Shown here: positions 1 through 7,259 of the stretch, piece by piece
Layout: every line of letters begins with the position of its first letter
Numbering within the stretch: the first letter of the stretch is position 1
DNA from: Boudabousia tangfeifanii
GTDB taxonomy: Bacteria > Actinomycetota > Actinomycetes > Actinomycetales > Actinomycetaceae
Length of the DNA: 64,000 nucleotides
Direction of reading: 5' to 3'
Assembly (NCBI RefSeq): GCF_001856685.1
Contig: NZ_CP017812.1
Location: forward strand, 1,736,001 to 1,800,000
Notes under the pieces: model-generated
Databases searched by the model: none
The model's input: the letters and a program-made list of their open reading frames with translations, nothing else
What the model was told of the DNA's origin: nothing
Position numbers and translations under genes: made by a program

Positions 1-172
1 GAATGATCTGCTCTTGCCAGTCGATCAGTTCGAAGGGTTTGCCTGCCCAGCGGCCCTTGGTGTGGGTCAGGGCCTGGATGAACGCGACCGCATAATCAGC
101 AGCCTTGCGGTCGTAGTGGGAGCCTTCGGCCATGAAACGAGTCGGCTCATAGTTCTCAAGGCGACGCATCAT
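1..172 (-). CDS. phage terminase large subunit, N-terminal fragment (cut by window edge)
   Basis: The first 57 codons of a gene that continues beyond position 1. The translated start MMRRLENYEPTRFM is followed by a basic helix, then HTKGRWAGKPFELIDWQEQII. The pattern KG.WAGKPF.L..WQ is the usual N-terminus of phage large terminase (TerL), the ATP-driven motor that packs DNA into the capsid. The ATPase and nuclease parts lie outside the window, so Walker residues cannot be checked. Translation starts at one of two adjacent ATG codons (172 or 169), preceded by an AAGGGAG ribosome binding site. The small subunit is about 5 kb upstream at 5315-5881, which is farther than usual. Confidence 0.8.
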   Translation of the reverse strand, partial: MMRRLENYEPTRFMAEGSHYDRKAADYAVAFIQALTHTKGRWAGKPFELIDWQEQII

Positions 173-307
173 GGTTTGCTCCCTTCAAGGTTGGTGGCTT
201 GCGGTAGTTCTCTGTGCGGGAACCGGCTGGACTAATGGCGGCTGGTAAGTGATTGCAGGGCATAGAAAAGGCCCCACCAACTTAGTGGAGCATCAGCGTG
301 GCGAAAA

Positions 308-350
308 GGCGGCCAGCCCGCCCGCCTGGGTGGGTCTGGCTGGTGTGGCC
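308..350 (-). terminator. GC-rich hairpin after the 353-907 gene
   Basis: On the minus strand, the arms around CCAGCC and GGCTGG form a GC-rich hairpin followed by CCTTTTC. It lies just past the stop codon at 353. A second weaker hairpin (about 265-293) also precedes a CCTTTTC stretch. It probably ends the cassette before terL. Confidence 0.45.
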
Positions 351-352
351 GG

Positions 353-907
353 TTAGGCGTTGTTGATGGCCCAGGTCAGGGCTTCTGGGTAAGCCTCGGG
401 GCGCATGTAGTTGTTGTCGAAGCCTTCCTCGTTCCAGGTGGCCAGCTCGTAGATGCCGCCCGGTTGTTTGGTGTAGATGGCGGGGACTTTGCGCCACCCG
501 GTTGCGTTGGCCCAGGTGGTGTAGATCAGCGCGTACTTGCCTGCCCCGACGGGGATCCAGACGTTGTCGATGCCGTGGGTTCCCACCCGGGACGCCTCAT
601 CCTCATCATTGATGGTTTGTGGGGCGGGGTCGATGACCATCTGGTCGGCCTCGGTGTAGACCTCGCCCTCACTGGCTACCACTTGGGTGATGCCTTCGCT
701 GTGTGCGGCATCCAGGCCGGCTTGGAAGGCGGCTTCCATCAGGTGGCGCAGGGACTCGATGGTCATTTGTGCCCAGTCGAACCCGTCCGAGCCCCTCGAT
801 AGGAGTGTGTCGATGCCGGCGTATTCGTTGGCCTTGGCGATGGCCTCGAGGCGGATGCGAAGCTCCCCAGTGCTGATCTCCTTCGCGGTGGTGTTCTTGG
901 TGCTCAT
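353..907 (-). CDS. phage hypothetical protein, 184 aa (cassette 1)
   Basis: Family not recognised. The protein is soluble and acidic, with a helical N-terminal half (about residues 1-80) and a Trp/Tyr/Gly-rich C-terminal half. The C-terminus (VWIPVGAGKYALIY through ALTWAINNA) resembles the next upstream gene at 1130-1408, which ends SAIAWAMNN and has a similar beta-rich block. The two probably share a C-terminal domain. The gene is a stand-alone unit: a repeated leader motif lies upstream at 988-1036 and a hairpin downstream at 308-350. The GTAACC next to the ATG is a poor ribosome site, but GAAAGG is present a little upstream. The function is unknown. The position beside terL suggests an accessory phage gene. 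Confidence 0.7.
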   Translation of the reverse strand: MSTKNTTAKEISTGELRIRLEAIAKANEYAGIDTLLSRGSDGFDWAQMTIESLRHLMEAAFQAGLDAAHSEGITQVVASEGEVYTEADQMVIDPAPQTINDEDEASRVGTHGIDNVWIPVGAGKYALIYTTWANATGWRKVPAIYTKQPGGIYELATWNEEGFDNNYMRPEAYPEALTWAINNA

Positions 908-987
908 CGTGGTTACCCTTTCACTCTCTCAGAGGCTGTTCCCCTGCGTTCTTCGTTGTGTAACCATTTACGCTTAGAAACACACTC

Positions 988-1036
988 TTATCCAGTCGTT
1001 TCCCCTTGTAATTGCAGGGAAAACTAGCGGTGTACA
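988..1036 (-). promoter_or_regulatory. repeated phage leader motif, copy 1
   Basis: Read on the minus strand, TGTACACCGCTAG is followed 31 nt after ACACC by GACTGGATAA. The same pair of elements recurs at 1474-1522 and 2583-2620, each time upstream of a short phage gene. The interval contains a short inverted repeat (TTTCCC...GGGAAA). I cannot assign clear -35/-10 boxes, so promoter, operator or leader RNA all remain possible. Confidence 0.55.
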
Positions 1037-1065
1037 TCCCTCTTGAGTAGCCCGGTTTTGGGTGT

Positions 1066-1102
1066 AAAAAGACCGCAGCCACCAAGCATTGGGTGGTGCG
1101 GC
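1066..1102 (-). terminator. rho-independent terminator after the 1130-1408 gene
   Basis: On the minus strand, the arms CCGCACCACC and GGTGGCTGCGG form a hairpin followed directly by TCTTTTT. It sits 28 bp past the stop codon at 1130. Confidence 0.8.
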
Positions 1103-1129
1103 TGAGGTGTGCTGTGCGGGGCGAGGGTG

Positions 1130-1408
1130 TTAGTTGTTCATGGCCCAGGCGATCGCCGAGCCGTTGTCCGCGAAGTACTCATCCGAGGCGGCTTCGAGGC
1201 TCAGCGCGCATTCGCTTACCGGCCGGGCGTCCTTGCCCCACCCGGGGATCGGGGCTTCGACCAGGCGGTAGGTTTCGGCCTGCCAGCCGTTGCGGGTGCC
1301 GTCGAAGTAGCGGTAGGTGGCGACCAGGACGCGATCGCCGTGTTGGAGGATGATGCGCTGGGCGGTGGTCTCGGCCAGGGTCTCCATCGTGGTCTTCGTG
1401 GTGTTCAT
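1130..1408 (-). CDS. phage hypothetical protein, 92 aa (cassette 2)
   Basis: Family not recognised. I chose the ATG at 1408 (MNTTKTTMETL) because GAAAGG lies 8 nt upstream. An in-frame codon at 1459 would add 17 residues but overlaps the leader motif. The C-terminal half (beta-rich, with a GW pair, ending SAIAWAMNN) resembles the C-terminus of the neighbouring 184-residue protein. The gene has its own upstream motif (1474-1522) and terminator (1066-1102), so it looks independently transcribed. Confidence 0.65.
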   Translation of the reverse strand: MNTTKTTMETLAETTAQRIILQHGDRVLVATYRYFDGTRNGWQAETYRLVEAPIPGWGKDARPVSECALSLEAASDEYFADNGSAIAWAMNN

Positions 1409-1473
1409 TGTGCTTGCCTTTCGGTGTAGGTGTCTTGTTCTTGTGTAACTATTAGTCACTTACACCGGCAGGT

Positions 1474-1522
1474 TTATCCAGTCGTTTCCCGCTTATTTGC
1501 AGGGGTTTTCTTGAGGTGTACA
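1474..1522 (-). promoter_or_regulatory. repeated phage leader motif, copy 2
   Basis: On the minus strand, TGTACACC is followed by GACTGGATAA at the same 31-nt spacing as copy 1. Homology between copies 1 and 2 extends further toward the gene, with AGTTACACAAG here and GGTTACACAACG in copy 1. This supports a shared functional leader over chance similarity. Confidence 0.55.
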
Positions 1523-1530
1523 TCTCTATC

Positions 1531-1573
1531 AAAACGCTGGCCAGCACCCCGGTTTGTGGGCACTGGCCAGCGC
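1531..1573 (-). terminator. terminator after the DUF4314 gene
   Basis: On the minus strand, GCGCTGGCCAG pairs with CTGGCCAGCG and is followed by TTTTGAT. It lies directly after the stop codon at 1578. Confidence 0.75.
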
Positions 1574-1577
1574 TGAT

Positions 1578-2516
1578 TTAGAGGAGGGTGTAGGAGTCCT
1601 CCCCAGGCACCAGCCCCAGAGTGGAACCGTCATCCCACGCAACATGCAGCGTCCCTAGGTCATCAACATGGTTGATGGTGCCCTCGGTACCTGGGGCGAG
1701 GGTGGTGTAAGGGTCACTCGTGTCATCGAGGCGAACCCTGCGCCCCACCAGTGACGCCTTCGCCGCAGGCTGGGCATCCTCGGCTGGTGGGGTGCGCCAG
1801 GCAGCCGACCCAGCAAGGTCACCCATCAGCGTCTTGCGTAGCGCCTTGTGCTCAGGTCCAATGAAGCCTAGGCGGAGTAGGAAGCAGCGCATCGCATACC
1901 TTGGATTGCTTTCCTCCTTGGGCTTAGCAGTCACCCGTTTGGCATCCCTGGCCATGGTGAGCATCGCCCCAACAAGCTGCGTGAGGGCGTGAGCCTCAGA
2001 CGGGGTGCAAGGGCGCTGAATCCACGGCATCCGCACTTCATCGTCAGTGACCTCGATAGGCAGGGCCTCAAGGTTCAGGGCGGCCTGGATGAGCGGTCCC
2101 TTTGCATTCACTAGCGCCTTGAAGCGCTCCAGGGCGGCGTCGGTGAGCGTGTTGCATGGGATGGTGACCGTGAGCCCGTCAGCCACCAACTCTTCTGGCT
2201 CCGCCTCGCCGGGTTTGGCTTGGGGTGTGGTGGTGCGGGGTTGTTTGGTTTCGAGCCAGTGGCGTAGGTCGAAGAGGTTGTCTGGGTAGAAGTCATCCTC
2301 CCCAAGCAATCCCAGTAGGTCGCGCACATCCTTCTTAGAAGGCTGCTTGCCCTCCCACGTGATGGTGCCGTTCCTGCTCACGGTTGCGGGGCCGACCTGG
2401 TAGCCATAGCTGGGTGCTCCCAGGTAACGGGGTTTTTCGTCGTAAAGGGCTTGGAGGTTAGCAACGATGATTCCACGTTTGCCAGCTGGCAGGTCGTAGT
2501 CGAAGGTGATGCTCAT
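1578..2516 (-). CDS. phage protein with C-terminal DUF4314 domain (cassette 3)
   Basis: A 312-residue protein. Residues about 255-312 (GRRVRLDDTSDPYTTLAPG through DDLGTLHVAWDDGS and LVPGEDSY) match the small beta-barrel domain DUF4314, which is common in phage and conjugative-element proteins. The N-terminal 200 residues are a separate region that I do not recognise (opening MSITFDYDLPAGKRGII). It starts with ATG preceded by AAGGGAG. Leader motif copy 3 lies 67 bp upstream and a terminator follows, as in the other two cassettes. The molecular role is unknown. Confidence 0.75.
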   Translation of the reverse strand: MSITFDYDLPAGKRGIIVANLQALYDEKPRYLGAPSYGYQVGPATVSRNGTITWEGKQPSKKDVRDLLGLLGEDDFYPDNLFDLRHWLETKQPRTTTPQAKPGEAEPEELVADGLTVTIPCNTLTDAALERFKALVNAKGPLIQAALNLEALPIEVTDDEVRMPWIQRPCTPSEAHALTQLVGAMLTMARDAKRVTAKPKEESNPRYAMRCFLLRLGFIGPEHKALRKTLMGDLAGSAAWRTPPAEDAQPAAKASLVGRRVRLDDTSDPYTTLAPGTEGTINHVDDLGTLHVAWDDGSTLGLVPGEDSYTLL

Positions 2517-2582
2517 GATGCTTGTTCTCCCTTGGTTTAGTGGGTTTTTCTGTCAACAACATGAACCCTTGAAACCACGGGT

Positions 2583-2620
2583 TTATCCAGTCGTGGGGCC
2601 GAAAAGGCCTAGCGGTGTAA
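2583..2620 (-). promoter_or_regulatory. repeated phage leader motif, copy 3
   Basis: On the minus strand, TTTACACCGCTAGG is followed by GACTGGATAA. The spacing from ACACC is 21 nt, exactly 10 shorter than in copies 1 and 2, about one helical turn. The interval holds a different short stem (GGCC-TTTTC-GGCC). Confidence 0.55.
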
Positions 2621-2700
2621 AGCACACCCAACCCTGCCCTGGACAAGCACTGTCATCACTTATCCGGGGCCAAAAAGCCAGCCAGTTCCCACCCAGAGAA

Positions 2701-3960
2701 CTACCCCTTACCCCCATCTGCCTCGTCTTCGACGTCAGGTTGAGCCTCCTCGAACGAGAGCTCGACGCCGTCGCGCATGACTTTGATGCCACTGGTGGCC
2801 CCGGCTAGCTCGCGGTAGCGGTTGATGATCACATCGGCGTACTTCGGGTCGAGTTCAACCAGTCGTGCGACCCTGCCTGTTTGCTCTGCAGCAATAAGTG
2901 TGGAGCCAGACCCGCCGAAAGCATCAAGCACCACCTGATTGCTCAGAGTGGAGTTAAGAATTGGGTATGCGATGAGCTCGACCGGCTTCATCGTGGGATG
3001 ATCCGTGTTCTTGCGGGGCTTATCAAAGCGCCAGATGGTCGATTCTTTACGTCCGGTGTACCACTGGTGACGTCCCTTCTTCTTCCACCCAAAAAGCACC
3101 GGCTCATGCTGCCACTGATACGGGCTCCTACCCAGCACAATGGACTGCTTAACCCAAATACAACAGCCTGAGAGGTAAAACCCAGCGTCGTCAAAGGCCT
3201 TACGGAACGCATAACCCCCGGTATCGGAGTGGAACACGTAAATGCTGGCATCATCAGCCATCACCGTCTCAATAGCAGTGAAGGCTTTGGTGAGGAAAGC
3301 GACAAAGGAGTCGTTGTCCATATGATCGTTGGCGATTTTGCCCGCAGACCCCTCATAGTTGACGTTATAGGGCGGGTCAGTGACCACCAAATTCGCCCGC
3401 TCATCACCCATCAAAGCAGCGAAAGTAGCGGGGTCAGTCGAGTCTCCGACAATGAGGCGGTGCCTGCCGAGCTGCCAGATGTCCCCGGTGCGGGACATGG
3501 CGGGTTTAGCCAGCTCTGCCTCAACATCAAAATCATCCTCTTCGATTCCGCCTGCGAGTTGGTCGCGGAAGAGGGCGTCGACTTCAGCGGGGTCGAAACC
3601 AGTCAGGGTCACATCGAAGTCCTCAGCCTGCAAATCAGCAATCAACAAGGCCAGTTTGGATTCATCCCACTCACCCTTAACCTTGTTCAGGGCAACGTTG
3701 AGCGCCTTCTCCTTAGATTCCTCCAGGTCGACCACGACGCATTCGATTTCGGTGTGTCCGAGTGCGGTGAGGACTTTGAGGCGCTGGTGACCACCCACCA
3801 CACGCCCGGTCGCCTCGTTGAAAATGACAGGTTCGACGTAACCAAACTCCTCAACCGACCTCTTCAACTTTTCGAACTCGGGGTCGCCGGGCTGGAGGTC
3901 TTTGCGGGGGTTGTAATCCGCAGCCTGAAGGTCAGAGACAGCAATCTTCTTGATATTCAC
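2701..3960 (-). CDS. ParB-like/DNA adenine or N4-cytosine methyltransferase fusion
   Basis: A 419-residue two-domain protein. Residues about 1-95 are ParB/Srx-like (NPR box in ADYNPRKDL, then GGHQRLKVL). Residues about 160-400 are an N6-adenine/N4-cytosine methyltransferase. Catalytic DPPY (VVTDPPYNVNY) comes before the S-adenosylmethionine pocket (DAFGGSGSTLIAAEQTGR), the beta-class order. Many phages carry such ParB-methyltransferases, which protect DNA from restriction or alter packaging. The GTG start at 3960 overlaps the metK stop by four bases (GTGA), with GAGGAGG 7 nt upstream, so the two genes are translationally coupled. The specificity cannot be read from the sequence. Confidence 0.9.
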   Translation of the reverse strand: MNIKKIAVSDLQAADYNPRKDLQPGDPEFEKLKRSVEEFGYVEPVIFNEATGRVVGGHQRLKVLTALGHTEIECVVVDLEESKEKALNVALNKVKGEWDESKLALLIADLQAEDFDVTLTGFDPAEVDALFRDQLAGGIEEDDFDVEAELAKPAMSRTGDIWQLGRHRLIVGDSTDPATFAALMGDERANLVVTDPPYNVNYEGSAGKIANDHMDNDSFVAFLTKAFTAIETVMADDASIYVFHSDTGGYAFRKAFDDAGFYLSGCCIWVKQSIVLGRSPYQWQHEPVLFGWKKKGRHQWYTGRKESTIWRFDKPRKNTDHPTMKPVELIAYPILNSTLSNQVVLDAFGGSGSTLIAAEQTGRVARLVELDPKYADVIINRYRELAGATSGIKVMRDGVELSFEEAQPDVEDEADGGKG

Positions 3961-5228
3961 TGCCCAGCCTCCTCAGGATTGGTTTCGCTGTGTCGTTCCT
4001 TGGCGTGGTTGATGACATCTTCCTTGAGTCGCCACCGGTCGTACTTCGCTTCCCACCCGGGGTATGCGCCATTGACTCCGCCGAAGTGTCCGTATGCGGA
4101 GTAGCGGGCGAAGCCGTGGCGGCGTAGGTGGAAGCGGTCAATGATCGCCCCCGGCCGCAAACTGTAGAAATCTTGGAGGGCCAGTCGAATGTCGTCATCA
4201 GACACTTCTGGGATGTGGGTGCCGTGGGTGTCGATGTCGAAGGCAACCGGATCGGCCTTGCCAATCGCGTAGGAGATGCTGACCGTGCACCGCTTCGCCA
4301 AATGTCCCGCCACCACTTGTTTGGCTAGGAAACGAGCCATGTAAGCACCCGTGCGGTCGACCTTGGTCGCATCCTTACCAGAAAACGCGCCACCACCATG
4401 AGGTGCATGACCACCATAGGTGTCAACCATGAGCTTGCGACCCGTAAGGCCGGTATCCGCACTAGGGCCGCCCTTCACAAAGCGCCCAGAGGGGTTGACC
4501 AGCACAGTGGTGTATTTGAGGGTGTCAATGCCGATCGTCTCTAAGGCAGGGGCAACAATTTTAGAAATCACCTCCCGGCGAAGTTCCTCTAGGTCCTTGG
4601 CTGCATCATGCTGGATGGATACGACGACGGTCGGTGCGGTGATTGGGGTGCCATCCTCATCGACGGTGAGGGTGACTTGGGCTTTGCCATCCGGACCGAT
4701 ACCAGCAATGGTGCCTTGTTCGCGAGCTTGGTCCAGGCGGGCGCAAATCTCGTGGGCTGCAACCAGCGAGGCGGGAAGGAAATCCTTGGTGGCATCAGTG
4801 GCATACCCATAGACCGTGCCCTGGTCACCGGCACCAAGGTCAGAGAAGGCTCCAGCCTGCTCAACGCCACCATCTCGGGTCTCCAACGCCGTGTCCACCC
4901 CACCGGCGATGTCACTGGACTGCTTCGTGACGTTGACACTGACGAGGTATTTCCATGGCTGATAACCAAGCCTGGCTAAGGTAGAACGCACAATGGAACG
5001 GATCCGCACCCGCCCGTTGCAAGTGATTTGCCCGGCAACGGTGATGAGGTGGTTGGATGCCATAACCTCTACCGCGCAGCGTGAAGCGGGGTCCTCCCAT
5101 AGACACTCATCGAGAATCTCATCAGCAATCCGATCACAGAGCTTATCCGGGTGACCGGCACAAACAGACTCACTAGTCTCTAAACGGATAGCATGCGGGG
5201 TCTTTGAAGCTAGAGCAGTAGAAGTCAT
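3957..5228 (-). CDS. metK: prophage S-adenosylmethionine synthetase
   Basis: A 423-residue MetK, making S-adenosylmethionine from methionine and ATP. Family signatures are clear: GHPDKLCDRIADEILDE near the N-terminus, GAGDQGTVYGYATD in the middle, and GGGAFSGKDATKVDR toward the C-terminus. Length is slightly above the usual 380-410. I placed the start at ATG 5228 (MTSTALASKTPH), preceded by AAAGGA; codons upstream to 5411 encode no recognisable sequence. The gene sits inside the phage block between the small terminase and the methyltransferase it overlaps by four bases, so it most plausibly supplies methyl donor for phage DNA methylation. It may not be the host's housekeeping copy, which would be expected elsewhere in the chromosome. 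Confidence 0.92.
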   Translation of the reverse strand: MTSTALASKTPHAIRLETSESVCAGHPDKLCDRIADEILDECLWEDPASRCAVEVMASNHLITVAGQITCNGRVRIRSIVRSTLARLGYQPWKYLVSVNVTKQSSDIAGGVDTALETRDGGVEQAGAFSDLGAGDQGTVYGYATDATKDFLPASLVAAHEICARLDQAREQGTIAGIGPDGKAQVTLTVDEDGTPITAPTVVVSIQHDAAKDLEELRREVISKIVAPALETIGIDTLKYTTVLVNPSGRFVKGGPSADTGLTGRKLMVDTYGGHAPHGGGAFSGKDATKVDRTGAYMARFLAKQVVAGHLAKRCTVSISYAIGKADPVAFDIDTHGTHIPEVSDDDIRLALQDFYSLRPGAIIDRFHLRRHGFARYSAYGHFGGVNGAYPGWEAKYDRWRLKEDVINHAKERHSETNPEEAGQ

Positions 5229-5314
5229 GGTTAGTCCTTTGAGTTTGGTGGGCGGAAAACAAGAAGACCCCCACCAAAACGGTGGAGGCCAAAAAGAAAG
5301 AAGACAGACCCTAG

Positions 5315-5881
5315 TTAGCGGCTTTGCAGGAGCCTCTCCATCGGGTCCGAAGGTAGCGGGGTGTAGTCGGTGGTGCAGTTGGCTTTGACGATGTCGAAAA
5401 TCTCGTACCACAACACATTCGCCTGCTTCTGAAACGACTGCGACATGGCCACAAACGGCGAAGCAATCGCAGCACCAGTGGTTGGGTGCTTGCCGAGTAG
5501 ACCGAAATCACTGATGGCTTTTTCGCATTGGATGAAGCGGGCGAAAGACTGCGCATACGCCTCAAGGAGGCGTTTGGAAACGAACTGGGTGCAGCCCTTG
5601 TCGGCCAGCCACTCCCACGTTTCCCGATAAATCTCATCAGCCCCAAGCGGGCTGCCATCCCTCTGCTGCGCAGCCAGGTATGCGGAGGGCTCTGGCATGT
5701 CAACGCCAGACAGGAGTGCGCCCTCGTCGATGTCGCTCCCGGTGAAATCGAATGGCTCAGGCGGACCATCAACCGCAAGCACCCTTCCGATGCGGCCATC
5801 GGCCAGGCGGTCTGCCAGCGGTTCTGGTTTGGAGCCTGCGCGGACGCGGCGTCCGCCCCTGTTCGTACCATCACGAGCCAT
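5315..5881 (-). CDS. phage terminase small subunit (P27-like)
   Basis: A 188-residue protein starting at ATG 5881 (MARDGTNRGGRRVRAG), with AAAGGA upstream. The basic N-terminus, the GADEIYRETWEWL segment, and the helical C-terminal half (FARFIQCEKAI, FVAMSQSFQKQANVLWYEIFDIVKAN) match P27-type small terminase subunits, which recognise the packaging site and recruit TerL. The gene is separated from terL (1-172) by metK, the methyltransferase and three small cassettes. A weak hairpin (CCACC-AAAA-CGGTGG, about 5270-5286) lies between this stop and metK. Confidence 0.75.
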   Translation of the reverse strand: MARDGTNRGGRRVRAGSKPEPLADRLADGRIGRVLAVDGPPEPFDFTGSDIDEGALLSGVDMPEPSAYLAAQQRDGSPLGADEIYRETWEWLADKGCTQFVSKRLLEAYAQSFARFIQCEKAISDFGLLGKHPTTGAAIASPFVAMSQSFQKQANVLWYEIFDIVKANCTTDYTPLPSDPMERLLQSR

Positions 5882-5913
5882 ATCGAGAATCCTTTGTTTG
5901 TTAAAGTTTGCAC

Positions 5914-6249
5914 ATGGACAATGACGACTACCTAAATGACCCCAAGTTCGGAATCCAGACCAAGTCAACGATTGATAGAGATAGCGCTCTCGCTATCGGC
6001 GGACTGGCAAGGATTCTTGCCGAAATGGTTGAGATGACCGACGGCTCTTCGAGGCTTACAGATCACCAGGTACGTCGACTTCTTGCTTCTACGCATGTCT
6101 CTGAACACCCTGAGCACCGCTCCCTCATGATGAACCCGTCTATGAGCCCAGAAGAATGCCGTGAGAAGCTCCACGAAGCGCTTATGTCTATCGATTCTGT
6201 GATCACAGACAGCATCCGCAACGATGAAGGGAACCTCTGGTCGCGGTAA
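5914..6249 (+). CDS. small acidic phage hypothetical protein on the plus strand
   Basis: A 111-residue acidic protein (MDNDDYLNDPKFG...RNDEGNLWSR) and the only convincing plus-strand gene in the phage block. It is divergent from the small terminase gene, with only 32 bp between the two starts. I use ATG 5914; a TTG at 5908 would add two residues. No good ribosome site is visible, so it may be leaderless. A region rich in helix formers (LAIGGLARILAEMVEM, CREKLHEALMSIDSVI) suggests a small helical protein. No family is recognised. The opposite frame gives a low-complexity product with no features, which favours this strand. Confidence 0.6.
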   Translation: MDNDDYLNDPKFGIQTKSTIDRDSALAIGGLARILAEMVEMTDGSSRLTDHQVRRLLASTHVSEHPEHRSLMMNPSMSPEECREKLHEALMSIDSVITDSIRNDEGNLWSR

Positions 6250-6327
6250 TACCCTGTTTGATTCTCCGTGTTTGTGCGCGAGGGGCCACGCCCGCTGAAA
6301 CCCCAAGAGGCTGTAGAGATCGAGACC

Positions 6328-6350
6328 GCCCCTCCCCAGACTGGGGGGCT
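6328..6350. terminator. bidirectional hairpin between convergent genes
   Basis: CCCCTCCCCAG pairs with CTGGGGGGC. The hairpin lies between the end of the plus-strand gene (6249) and the stop of the minus-strand SH3 gene (6349). It lacks a strong T-run on either side. Confidence 0.45.
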
Positions 6351-6699
6351 AGGATCGCTTCTCGGCTAGTCCTAGACAGCGGTGAGGAATCCAACCTTCT
6401 TCACCTTGGCTATTTCGGCACCAAGCCCAGCCGGACTGGGCGTCATCAACAACGAGTTCGACTTGCTCACCTTTGCTCGCAGCCAGCTCTGTAGTGTCGT
6501 ATTCGACAAGCACCACGCCGTCAGACCCATCGATCTCGAGATACCGCGCTGGAACCCAGCCTTGTCCTTCGCCTGTCGTGACGAATACAAACTCAGGCCA
6601 GTCTGTGTCGCGCTGACCGACATGAACTTTCTGGCCAACTTGAACCTGAATCGGAAGACGCTCAGGGATGTGATGGTCACAGGTGAGATATACGAACAC
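6349..6699 (-). CDS. tandem SH3-like domain protein in the prophage
   Basis: A 116-residue protein made of two SH3-like repeats. The first ends EGQGWVPARYLEI and the second ends GEEGWIPHRCLGL. Each is preceded by the hydrophobic strands typical of bacterial SH3 folds (VGQKVHVGQRD, KGEQVELVVDD). There is no signal peptide or membrane segment, so a cytoplasmic binding role is more likely than a cell-wall one. The start is GTG 6699 with no ribosome site. On the minus strand GATACT lies exactly 6 nt before the GTG, consistent with a leaderless transcript. This is unusual content for a phage replication region. Confidence 0.7.
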   Translation of the reverse strand: MFVYLTCDHHIPERLPIQVQVGQKVHVGQRDTDWPEFVFVTTGEGQGWVPARYLEIDGSDGVVLVEYDTTELAASKGEQVELVVDDAQSGWAWCRNSQGEEGWIPHRCLGLAEKRS

Positions 6700-6745
6700 A
6701 GATCTAGTATCTCAAGCCTGAAAAGGATACGCACAAGGTTGATAC

Positions 6746-7117
6746 TCAACTAAGGCCGTTTCTTCGTCGCCACCGATCACCATCCAGGGCGGTCTGCCTG
6801 GAGTGACAGGGCTTGCACAGGCTCATGAGGTTGTTCTCATCGTGAGTGCCGCCGTGAGACAGGGGGCGGATGTGGTGGACCTCAGCCACCGGCGTCAACC
6901 TGCCCTCAGCCTCACACTGTTCACACAGCGGATACTTGGCAACGTACTGCGCGCGGATCTTGCGCCACGTAGAGCCGTAGCGTTTGTTGATCTCAGGGTC
7001 ACGCTCGTAGCGACGGTAGTTGGTGTCGGCTTCCTTGGTGTGGGTCTCGCAGTAGCGAGCGTCGGTGAGGGCTGGGCATCCCGGCCACCGGCACGGAGTC
7101 TTAGGACGCCTGGGCAC
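6746..7117 (-). CDS. phage HNH endonuclease
   Basis: A 123-residue HNH nuclease. The N-terminal CRWPGCPAL...YCETH is a zinc-ribbon-like Cys/His cluster. Then CEQCEAEGRL and VHHIRPLSHGGTHDENNLMSLCKPCHSRQT give the HNH core (HH, N, and the paired CxxC zinc sites). Small HNH proteins next to terminase genes assist DNA packaging cleavage in many phages. The start is GTG 7117; a nearby ATG at 7130 is out of frame. A hairpin in its leader (arms 7144-7153 and 7169-7178, GGAGCCCCAG/CTGGGGCTCC) separates it from the upstream gene. Confidence 0.85.
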   Translation of the reverse strand: MPRRPKTPCRWPGCPALTDARYCETHTKEADTNYRRYERDPEINKRYGSTWRKIRAQYVAKYPLCEQCEAEGRLTPVAEVHHIRPLSHGGTHDENNLMSLCKPCHSRQTALDGDRWRRRNGLS

Positions 7118-7259
7118 TGGTGCTCACCATCCTCCTCAACGAGGGAGCCCCAGCAACCAAACTGGCTACTGGGGCTCCGGATATATTTTCAAGTACTTAC
7201 AGTATAGCGGGTCTGCAAGCACAAACGCGTCCGCGATTCTACTCACCCAGCATCGGCAT

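Noticed and set aside
3229..4104. Plus-strand 291-codon frame across the methyltransferase
   Set aside because: Complement of the ParB-methyltransferase and MetK genes, whose catalytic motifs are on the minus strand.
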